NCBI RefSeq assembly: GCF_029931775.1
Contig: NC_079322.1
Span: forward strand, 57,257,853 to 57,321,852
From: Euleptes europaea
Lineage: Eukaryota > Chordata > Lepidosauria > Squamata > Sphaerodactylidae
Direction: 5' to 3'
Length of the DNA: 64,000 bases
Numbering within the stretch: position 1 is the first letter of the stretch; every line of letters starts with the position of its first letter. Shown here in pieces: positions 44,466 through 53,950 of this stretch. A model generated the notes under the pieces. That model made no database searches. It had not been told where the DNA came from and worked only from the letters and a program-made list of their open reading frames with translations. Position numbers and translations under genes: made by a program.

Positions 44466-44552
44466 TTAGAACATCAGAACATAAGAAAAGCCCTGCTGGA
44501 TCAGACCAAGGCCCATCGAGTCCAGCAGTCTGTTCACACATTGGCCGACCAT
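44466..44552 (-). mobile_element. CR1/L2-clade LINE, extreme 3' end
   Basis: gaacatcagaacataagaaa, gccctgctggatcagaccaa, gagtccagcagtctgttcac: the same 3' UTR as the LINE at 29567-30259, reduced to ~85 bp. Confidence 0.82.
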
Positions 44553-45129
44553 TCAAATTACCGACTTGGAGCACCAGAAGAATGTCAGGCATAAACCAAG
44601 AAAGACCCTTGCTCGGAAGCCCTCTGAAGCTTTAGGGTTTTGTATTCAACCCGGGGCAGAGACTCAGCCGTGAAAAGTAGTCTGAGGGTGTGTGTTAGAG
44701 GGCATTGTCTAGGTGGAAAGAATACTGTCTGGTCCTGGACCAAGAAGATCCCTGTGAGCAACTGCGCCCAGGAAGAGGAAAGAGAAGGGACCTTATGGCC
44801 TGGCGGGATCTCTTCTAAAGAGAGGGGTGGAGCTTGAACCCAATTAGAAGCCGTCTGCCCTGCTTGGCCGACGGTTCCCTTAACCCCAGATGTGAGGGGG
44901 GGGTGCTGACTGTGATATCCTGACTACCAGCCAAGGAACCTGCACTCTGCACTTGCTCAGGGACATATTGGAGGAGTCTGAGCCCTCAGGCCAGTTCCGG
45001 GTCGGGGGGAGCTCCCCTGCTTACATATAGTTGACACTTTTCTCCCGCCAGGGTCAGATCAGCTGCCAGGGAACCTTTGGCCAAGTATAGTCAAGCCACA
45101 CGCCCAGCAGCAGCCAGGAGGAGGCTGCG

Positions 45130-45915
45130 AAACCATCTGTTTGGCTCCGTCCCAAACAAAGAGCGAGGGGGGGGGGACGGGCAGGCCTCGACCCCCTCCC
45201 TCCTCCCGGGGTTTAATCCTCCTTTCTCCCCGGAAAACAGCTCCCAGCAGAGGCCACGAACCGGCGGGGCTGCAGCCTCAAACTGGAACCTTGAAGCTTC
45301 CGAGATGCTCGCCCGCCTCTCTCCGCAGAGGTTCCCCGTCCGCAAAGCAACAGCCCTGCGCGTTTCATGGGTGGGGGTGGGGGGCTAGCATGTGGAAGGG
45401 GGGCTGGAATCCCCGCCCCCACGGAGGAGACTGCCTCCGATCGCGGCAATTTTTTTTCCCCCTCCAGAGAGATGTCTTCCCCGGGGTTGGATCCGCTGCT
45501 GGCCCGGCGGGGCTTGGCTCCGACCGGGGCTGTGCACGCCTCCTCGGCTTCTCCTTTTCCCGATCCGCTGCGGAGGAAGATGAGCCGGGAAGGCTGGGGA
45601 AAGCACGCAGGAGCCGGAAGAGGAGCGGCGAGTCTCCGGCAGCCTACCTGGGAGCCAGCGCCGTTGCAATCAATGGGGACTTGCCGCTGAGCGAATGGGA
45701 TTAGGAGGGAAATGCGGCTCAGGCACACGAGCGCTCCCGCTCTCCTCCCGGGGAGCGGCCGCTCGGGCGGCGGGGCTCCGGCGCTGAAGTGCGGACGCCG
45801 GCCACGTTTCAGGGCTTCCTTCCCAGTAAAACGTGTTCGGCACCGGCCTCTCTCTTCGCCGATCCTGAGCCCCTTTTCCGGAAGGCAAAGCTCCGCTGCC
45901 CGCAATGGGATTCCC
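45130..45915. promoter_or_regulatory. CpG island, no gene identified
   Basis: CG-dense, with open frames on both strands that lack domains. With its neighbours at 40.6, 43.4, 50.2 and 52.7 kb it forms a cluster of islands on the 3' side of SKIDA1. Confidence 0.55.
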
Positions 45916-47442
45916 TTTCCGAGCAAATTTGCTTGGCCTTTGGCCAAGGAAGACAGATCCCCCCCCCAACCCCAGCCAGCCTGCTCCCCCCCCTCCGGCC
46001 TTTCCCCCCTACAGTGACCTGTCTCATAACCTTCTAATCCAGTGGGGTATTTTCGGGTTGACCTCTTGCTTTTTGGGATTACACCCCCTCCCCCTCCCAA
46101 AAAATGTTTTCAGCCTATAAACACTCCTCCAGCTTTTGGAACTGCCTTATATTGAACATGATATCGAGCCTTGCTCTGTAGCAACAAGAGAAAATGTGTG
46201 TAAGATAGGTTTCACGTTAAAAGACGCAAACGTTTCCAAGCTATGGAGAGGTGACCCGGGCAAAGCAATGCCTATTCACGTTTGGGTTGCTTTCAAGAAG
46301 GGAATGGGGCTGTTTATTGGACACGGCTTGATCTCTTTCCGTGAGATTCATGGAAATATGGATGTTGCATTCTACTTTTTGCTTTTAATTTTTAAGCATA
46401 TGCCCTCACAGAAAACCAGGGGTTTTAATTTGCTGAAATCCTGGTCCCCACTGCTCCTTGGATGTTTCTATGAATCTAAGCTTTTAATTTTACTAAATGT
46501 AATTAATTCTAGATAATGAAAGGAAATTGCACCGAAAAGGCCGGTCTTTAAACCAGGAAGGTGAGCAGAATTTAAAGCTGTAGTGTGGGATCCACCTTCT
46601 CAACCACCACTTGTCTAAAAGTGAGCGAGGAAACTGTTCTGGATCCATCCTGGCCTCCCTAAATTCTCTCCGGTTCCTCCTGGCTCGCCACCCTGACCCC
46701 AAACGCATGTATTGCAGTTAAACTTTGTTGACCTCAGACGGTGAGATTCGTAAATGAGACTTTAACACACACACACACACACACCAGTTGAGATTTTTTA
46801 AACTACCTATGTTAAAATATTGCAGCAACAAGCATTGGTTTCAGAGTCCTGTTGGTTTCAGAGAAGCTTGCTTCGGTGTGATGCGTTTAGTACTCAGATC
46901 AAGATATCCTAGATCATCCCATCTGTTACTACTAGTATTAATATCACTACTTCTGCTATTAGGCGTACTACAGGTAAACAGACACTGAATTAAAGGTTAA
47001 AGAAAGGATCCCGAGAAAAGATCGGGAAGACAGTACGTCTACACCGGTCTTTTAAAATGTTCACAAAATTCTCCTGACTAAAGGGATCTTCTGTATAAAT
47101 GTGGCAAGGACTGGAAAGGTTGCAGAGGATCTGCCACTGGAAAAGGACCCTCTCGGGTTTCACTAAGGGGGGGGGCGGAGATCGCAACCTTCCTTGTGTA
47201 CTCCAAGGCCTGCACATGACGGCGCCCCCCAAACACTGCGGGTGAAAGCGAAAAGCAGCGCTGGCCGCACTCGGCTCGCCCGGAGGCCAGGGGGTTGGTC
47301 TCCAGCCGCTCCCTGCTCTCGGAGCCAGGTGGGGCTTCTGAACCACTCCGAGAGAGCATAAATACCTGGACCGGTTATGAACCCCGACTGGGGAAGGGAC
47401 GGTCTGTGAAAGTCACTCAGAACATCTCGTGAGGATACCCCA
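45916..47442. other. Repeat-poor intergenic DNA
   Basis: No recognisable repeat apart from a (CA)n tract at 46766-46783. No convincing coding frame. Confidence 0.4.
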
Positions 47443-47538
47443 CTAACAGTGCAATCCTAAAGAGAATTCCTCCAGTCTAAGCCCATTCATTTCAACGGGT
47501 TTAGCCTGGAGGAACTCTCTTTAGGATTGCACTGTTAG
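47443..47538. mobile_element. Short palindromic element ('gcaatcctaa..ttaggattgc')
   Basis: ctaacagtgcaatcctaaag..ttcctccag and ctggaggaac..ctttaggattgcactgttag are inverted copies around a ~20-bp centre (tctaagcccattcatttcaac). Diverged relatives occur near 11380, 16510, 23175, 24900 and 34790. The class is unknown. The size and symmetry suggest a very small MITE. Confidence 0.72.
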
Positions 47539-47721
47539 ACGCCCAGACTCCTTTGCGAATCTCTTTTGCAGTGGAAAACCTCTTTTTCATTCCAAGTATG
47601 CGCCTGTGTCCTAAGAAAGGTCCCTTCATACAGACTAGGGTGCACCATGCTCTCGGAATATTGTTTTGATATGGCAACAAATTGCAAAGCCCTCCTTTAT
47701 CTATTGCAACCAAAGAATCTA

Positions 47722-47808
47722 AGACGTTTGTGGCACTCTAAGGGCTACGTAACTGATGCTGGCATAAGTTTGGGTCAGCCAGAGCCCATTTCCTCAAATG
47801 CATGAAGC
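47722..47808 (-). mobile_element. Fragment of the hammerhead-like repeat family
   Basis: On minus: atTTGAGGAaatgggctctggctgacccaAACttatgcc, then gcccttagagtgccac. The layout matches the arms of the 52402 element, with the outer stem bases (tggg/ccca) still pairing. Confidence 0.55.
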
Positions 47809-50209
47809 TTTGCTCTCAGTAGGCAAAGAGGCACAGAGCTATAAACAGCAGAGGGGTGTGTATGAGAGAGAAGAGCTAGTTTTATTACAAAGAGAGGCCG
47901 GAAGGCCCAGTTTCCCAAGACATAAGTGGGTCACCTTATATTGCAGCAGAAAGCCGAAAAACAAGATCTAATATTACATGCATACGGTTATAATTTTGAA
48001 TCCAGAAAGAGAGAAAATTTAAATGTTTATTTTAATGAAAATCCTACCAAGTGTAGGAGGAAGGCTTAGTGCAGGCACGGACTTAAAAGGAAGCCCCCTT
48101 GATTTGCCACAAAAGGTTTATCGTCTATATGTTTTTTAAGACATTTCCTCCTAACCAAACCAAGGCCTTTAGGATCACATTCTTTGTTTATTGCGTACAT
48201 AACTTGATCCAGAGAAACAGCCTTCCACAAGTCACCCAGCTAAACAACTACAAAATACAAGGCAGCAGAAGAAAGTGGAAGAAAGGCAGCAGTCGATGCC
48301 ATGCCGGGACTCAGATACAAAGGTTTTTCGTTACCTTCAACAACTTGTATCCTAAGACTATTTGTTCTGAGTGGGGCTGCCAATGTCCTATTCTTCTCGG
48401 AAGCCCCTGGGATAAGTACTTGTGTATTGTATTTACAACCTGCGGGTTCACACCGTTAATGAGGAAGGTTATTGGTTTGTCTCTGAATATATTTCATATG
48501 GCTGGGCTAGCTAATTCTATGCTGTCAGTAAATATACAATTATAGAAGGCCGTTAGGGAACATTCACGCTGGTCTCTTCGAGGCAAAAGGTGGAAAAGCC
48601 TGGGCTTTAGAGGCAAGGTCCGATTGGGGAAGGAAGCTCTTACCCTTCCTCCTCTCCTACCTTCTGTCTGGGAGAGCTAAGGCTGATGCCTGAGAAAGCA
48701 ACAACCCGGTAAATTAAGCAAGAAGCCCCCACACTTTCTATCACTTTCTGGATGCATCTTCCTTCTTTAGAACTGAAGAAAGCAGATCTTCGAGGGTGCA
48801 GCAAAACTGGACTCGAAATGGGTTCAATCAACCCATTCATTTCTCAAGGGGAGAATGGAAAGTCTGTGCTTTACATTGTACATGTGATTCTCTTATCTGA
48901 TTAAAATAGTCTTATCGTCCCCGGCGACCCCAGTGAGTCAAATGTAGTGAGTCGAATATCGTGAGCTGCTTTTCAATTTTGCTCCGAGGGTTTGTGGCGC
49001 CAACATGTGCTCCTTTTCGGTACACAAAGAAAAGTTTGGATTTCCCCCATTAGCAATCAATAATGTTAATGTCTCGCTATCTCAATCGGAGACAACTTAA
49101 AAGCCATTCTTGTGGGAAACGGACAGTTTCAAACCATCCCAAACAAACCTGGCTAAGTTTGTCAAAGAACTCTGAGACACTAAACTGTAGGTTGTCACGA
49201 TGCATCTTTGCCTAGTGCTGTATAAGGGAATTAGTTGTTGTTGTTTAAATAACATTTATCTCAAACAGGAGTAGATTTGGCCTCAATAAAACTGAGTAAG
49301 GTTGGTCACTAGATCGGAACAGGAAGCCAGTCTATGCTGGGAAGGTTGTGATTTTGCAGTTTCCTAAGGAAGAATTCTGTGCAACTAGAAGGCTGGCCTT
49401 AAAAAGAAAAAACAACAACATATATGTACTGGGCACATTTTTAAATTATTCCTTGTCTCTTCTGCCATTTCTCTAAGTTGATTTTCTTGGAACCAAGGCC
49501 CACTGTTTACAATGTAGTTTACCTCCAAACCACTGAACAGAGGGTCATGATTTTAGATTCCCAGAGCCCGCAGAACTCAGAAAGATAACGTGCATGAGTT
49601 CTTTGAATTTCAGAGCGATATGAACAATGGCTCACTGCCACCAAATTATTCTCAATTGTTTGTAGGGATTTAAAAAAAAAAGATCTCTGGCTGAATTGCT
49701 GATCTATAGTAATTAAATAGGTGGTTTTTTTTGTTTTGATTTTTTAAACAGACTCTAGGAGGTAGCCACGGCCAGTGGTGATGCAGAAAAGTTTGCAGCC
49801 CAGCTTCCCAGCGATGCTCCAGCTTGGAAGAGATCTTTCTTTGGGCTGGACAGAATTCTAAATAGGGGGCTTTCCCTGCCTGTTTGCTTGAGCATAAAAA
49901 GAAAAGAAAAAGGGGGTGGCTGTTTGAAACGCGGGTGCGGGGGGATGTGAACTGACCCCAGCGACAGTTTAAATGGAATAGTTTATCTCTCAGTGTTTCT
50001 GAGACGTGCTTTCCAAGAGAAGTTTCTGCCGAATTGTGGGGGGGGGGGGGACACCCAATACAGCTTGATGGAAGCATCCTGTGTTGTGGCAAATGGGGAA
50101 ATGGTTCTGCACTGCCCCCAGGACCTCCTTGGGGGTGCTATGGGGGAGGGAAATAAAAAGTGGATTTCGTGAATGATTGTTTCCCCGTGACCCCCTAGGG
50201 ACGGAATTT
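47809..50209. other. Repeat-poor intergenic DNA, candidate conserved elements
   Basis: No transposon recognised. AT-rich stretches with dense TAAT/ATTA cores (for example 49040-49110, cattagcaatcaataatg) look like enhancer-type DNA. No coding frame is convincing. Confidence 0.4.
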
Positions 50210-50780
50210 GCTCGGGAAACCCCGACCCTAAAGCGGTTTCCTGGGAAGGCACGCCTGCTGGTTTCCAAGCACCTTCGAGTGCTCCTCGCTGCCTTGAGAA
50301 TCGCAGCCGACCGGGGGAACCCATCGGCGAGTAAATAAGCTTAACGCGGCTTGCAGTATTTTCTCTCTCTCCCCCACCCCCAAAGCTGGGGACTCGCAGG
50401 CCTGACGCTCGGCCCGGAAGAGCGGAAGCAGCAGCCCCGCGAAGGGGCTTCAAGTCGTCGACGGTCGTCCGGGACCGCGGCAGAAACCGCGAGGAAAGCG
50501 AGCGCGTCTCGGCGGCCAGGTGGAAGGGCCCGGCCGAAGCGGTGGGTGGAATTAACATTTCATCGCAGCGAGTGTTTTATAATAGCCAGACGCACGTGCG
50601 CCGGGAGAGCTGCTGCTGCTGCTGCACGGCCGGCGGAGTTCAGCAGCTGCTGGGAGCTGGCTGGCTTTCCCTTTTCCTTTGAAAGGCAGCGCGAGCGAAA
50701 AGGTCTCGCTTTAGCAGCCTCGCCGAGATCTCGCCCGGGGCCCGTCCTCGCTGGAGTTTTCAGACAACAATCCCCCCCAC
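50210..50780. promoter_or_regulatory. CpG island, no gene identified
   Basis: CG-dense (ctcgtcgacggtcgtcc-type text, gccggccgaagcgg) and repeat-free. A candidate regulatory island. Confidence 0.55.
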
Positions 50781-52389
50781 ACACACACAAACACACCTCA
50801 ATTTCTGACATTATTTCCCCCGTTTTGTTTTTTTAATACTCGATTTTTATAAAACAGCAACCCAAATTTACGAGTGGCAAAGAGCAGGAGGGATTGAATT
50901 CTGATTCGAGAGCGTCGCCTTCTCCTAATCACTCTTCACATTATCTCCTGCTTTTTTTCTTTTCCACCGGGTTTTGCTCTCCCCCAAAGGCGTTTTCTGC
51001 GAGCCTCCCACCTCTTCTTGAAGGAGCGTTTGTTGCTCGTCGTAACAAAGAAGAGAAATCAAAGACACACGCGGGTTTTCCTCCTTCCCCATTTCATAGT
51101 TCTTCGGGTTTCTCTCCCTGAAATCTGAGGTTTCCTTCCTTTGAAATGCAGGAGCCCTGCGCCTTCTGGGGCCTTGGAAAAGACTGGCGGGGACTGAGAT
51201 ATTATTGGTTTAAATCCCCTGGTTTTAGAACTCAGGAAGAGCCTATGCTGAGTTTCGCTCTTAGCCAACCTCTATTTCCCGTGGACGATTGCCAGATTTG
51301 GCCAGAATTACTTTCTCCACCATTTGCACATCAATTCTAAACACATTAATGTAAATCTTCTTGATTTCCAGACAACTTAGTCGTAGAGGAAATAAACAGG
51401 GTTTACTCCCAGGCAAAACAATTTTTGTTGATTTGTTTTTTTGGCCTGGAGGTGTGGTTTCATCCAACGTCTAAGACTAAATAGTTGCTTCTTTCCCCCA
51501 CCCCACCCCAAACTTCCAGTCTCAGTGTTTGCTGCCGAAGCGAGCCACCCACCCCAAACAGAATCCACAGACATCCACATGGCACTGTAGAAACATTCCC
51601 TGAAAATAACAGACGCCCCTTCAGATCAGTAACTCGAGTCTGCGTGTAATCGGAAGGAAATCGCACCTCTAAGAGAGTAGGCGGAAAAAATGAGCGCATT
51701 AATCCGGTTTCTGCTGCGGCTCGGCCATGGCCGACCCCAGCCTTGGCGGTTGCAGGCTGCTTTTCCACAAGGCGGCCATTTACTGCCCTCTGATTGCACC
51801 GCTGACCAGGTTAGCCCATAAAGCCATTCACACGCCACAATGGGGATTTTCTCAACAATTAACAAGAAACAACATAATAAAGCCATTGACAAAGGCCCCG
51901 CTATTTACTAGAAATTAGGCACTCTTTAAGAGACTGGTGCGTAATTTCACACACTTTACAGCCGCCCAGCGCATTCTCCAACACCAAAGCAAACAACCTG
52001 GGTGCACTTTTCGGCTGAAGCTGTCGCCACAACCGGCCAGGCTCCTTCCCCCGCCCCCTCCTCTCTCTTTCTCTCCCCCTCCCCCACATACGTACAAATA
52101 AATCTCTGTTTTCTCTGCACCAATTTTAAATGGTAGAGTGGGGACCCGAACGAATATCACCTCCTTCCTATATGGATATATATTTGGCCTCCTAAATGTT
52201 CTTTTTTGGGGAGTGGGGGCGCGCAGACTCTGAATTCCCAAACTTGCAAAGTCTAATTTCTCATGTCCTAAAGCCTGCCCGAGAGCCCTGTCCTTTGACC
52301 TGGGAACCCTGGCCCAAATCCGAGCTCAGCCAGGGCTGGTCGTGGGTATTCTCTGGGGGAAGGGTAACATGCTCTGAGCCTGGGTGAAC
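50781..52389. other. Repeat-poor intergenic DNA, candidate enhancer at 51780-51950
   Basis: The 51780-51950 stretch is AT-rich, free of repeats and dense in factor-type cores (cccataaagccattcacacg, caattaacaag, ccattgacaaagg). No gene signal elsewhere. Confidence 0.4.
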
Positions 52390-52401
52390 CTTGGCACTGG
52401 G

Positions 52402-52656
52402 TAGTAGAAAAGGGCAAGAGTCCAGTAGCACCTTAAAGACTAACAAAAATATTTTCTGGTAGGGTATGAGCTTTCGTGAGCCACAGCTCACTTCTTCAGA
52501 TACTTCTTCGGGTATCTGAAGAAGTGAGCTGTGGCTCACGAAAGCTCATCCCCTGCCAGAAAATATTTTTGTTAGTCTTTAAGGTGCTACAGGACTCTTG
52601 CCCTTTTCTACTACTGCAGGCAGACTAACACAGGGCTACCCACTGTGAATTATCTT
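52402..52656. mobile_element. Foldback element with 12-bp target duplication and hammerhead-like cores
   Basis: Two ~100-bp arms (52402-52503 and 52512-52614) are inverted copies, followed by a unique right end (cagactaacacagggctacc). The perfect 12-bp duplication CTTGGCACTGGG (52390-52401 and 52657-52668) proves a single insertion and suggests target-primed reverse transcription. Each arm holds CTGAAGA, A, GTGAGC-TGTG-GCTCAC, GAAA (right arm 52516-52543 on plus; left arm 52472-52499 on minus). Inverted terminal repeats with hammerheads are a known Penelope-like arrangement, so I infer a non-autonomous relative. The family is not confirmed. Confidence 0.7.
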
Positions 52657-52983
52657 CTTGGCACTGGGAATATCGTCCCGGAACTCAAACCAACAGCGGG
52701 ACCCTATACAGCTTCGTCCTGAAATCGATAGGATCGGCGCAGGAAACCCTGCCTGGAAGGGCTCCTGGCTTCCGTGGGAGCTGACTGCCCGCTTGCTCGC
52801 AGGGCTGGAAAAGAAACAGGAGCTTCGCCCTTCAGAGCGGGAGGTTTATTTACCCGGGAGCGTTTCGGTTCAGCAAAGAGTAGAGCTATCGAGAGCCGGC
52901 CGGAGGGTGTATTTGGGGGAGAGCTTCGACTTGTGGCAAGATGGGAAAGGGGGGTGGGTGGGATGGGACCGAGGAAGACACAG

Positions 52984-53123
52984 AAACGCACGGTCGCTTG
53001 AGCCTCCTTTCTTCCCTGTTCCAGCCAGGATTCAGCCAGGATCGAACGCACGGTCGTGCGTTCGATCCTGGCTGAATTCTGGCTGGAACAGGGAAGAAAG
53101 GAGGCTCAAGCGACCGTGCGTTT
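52984..53123. repeat. Near-perfect 140-bp palindrome (68-bp arms)
   Basis: Arms 52984-53051 and 53056-53123 are inverted copies that differ at one base, with a 4-bp centre (GGTC). The arm text (ttgagcctcctttcttccc, gttccagccagg) occurs nowhere else in the window and resembles no transposon end. Either a genuine recent inverted duplication or a fold-back artefact of sequencing or assembly. Confidence 0.9.
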
Positions 53124-53485
53124 TCGCCCAAAGAGGGGGAGAGAAAAAACACACACACACCCCAGAGGGGTCATGCCCTTCCCTTACGGGCGACCCGGAA
53201 AACAAAACTGCCGGAGTGGAGCCTAGCCAGGAGGAAGGCGCCGCGGTTTGGGAGCAGCCCGAGAGGGAGGAAGGGAGACAAAAGGGCCGGCTTGGAGAGG
53301 CCAGGCCCAAGTAGGCCCGGGGCCTCCGCTCGGTGGCGGGGGGAAGGGGGGGTCCTTCGTCCCCCGGGCTCCCAGCCGCAGAAAGGCCGCCTCCGAGTGG
53401 GTCTCCTGCCTTCGGCTAATGAGTCGGCGACGCGTTCGAGGCAAGGGAGAAAGGGAAGAGGAAGAGGAAGGCCGGAGACGCAAGA

Positions 53486-53659
53486 CACATTTACGCACGG
53501 GGAGGTTTGCAGCTCTCCAGATGCACATTTTCCCCATCCGAATGCTCAAAACTCTGCACGGGGGGCTTTTTTTTTTTTTGAGTTTGGAGAAATCGGGTGG
53601 GGGAAATGTGCATCTGGAGAGCGGCAAACCCAAGGCGAAACCTCCCGTGCGTAAAGGAG
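53486..53659 (+). mobile_element. Palindromic TIR element family C, end-eroded
   Basis: catttacgcacggggaggtttgc, tctccagatgcacattttcc, then the inverse aaatgtgcatctggagagcg, gcaaacccaaggcgaaacct, cccgtgcgtaaa. A run of T replaces part of the centre. Confidence 0.85.
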
Positions 53660-53950
53660 AGGCCGAGCAGGGCGGGAAACCACCAGGAGTTTGTTTTCAA
53701 GCACGCAAGATGGCGACGGGGGGGGGGAAACAGGTTTTCGGCCACTGCTGCGGACCAAAAGGGGGGGACACCGACCCAAGCCCCCTCCCCAAGGCCTGCT
53801 TGCGGCCTCGCACAGATCCACTTCCGGTTTCGTCCTCGCTGGGAAATGCTCGGGCCGAAGGACTGCTCTTTCCCCAACCAGGCACACTTTTGCAAAGGTC
53901 GGGGTGTGGGGTGGGGGGAATCCTGCGTTGCTGGCTCCCAGCAAACTCCC

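Larger units (their letters stand above)
52730..53950. promoter_or_regulatory. CpG-rich block, no gene identified
   Basis: CG-dense sequence interrupted by a 140-bp palindrome (52984-53123) and a family C element (53486-53659). Open frames on both strands lack domains. Confidence 0.5.

Noticed and set aside
45213-46100. 295-codon minus-strand frame
   Set aside because: Low complexity and overlaps an equally open plus-strand frame; no homology recognised.
53400-53450. Possible counterpart of human MIR1915
   Set aside because: No sequence in the window matches the mature miRNA as I recall it; only a short 'ggcgacgcg' is shared.
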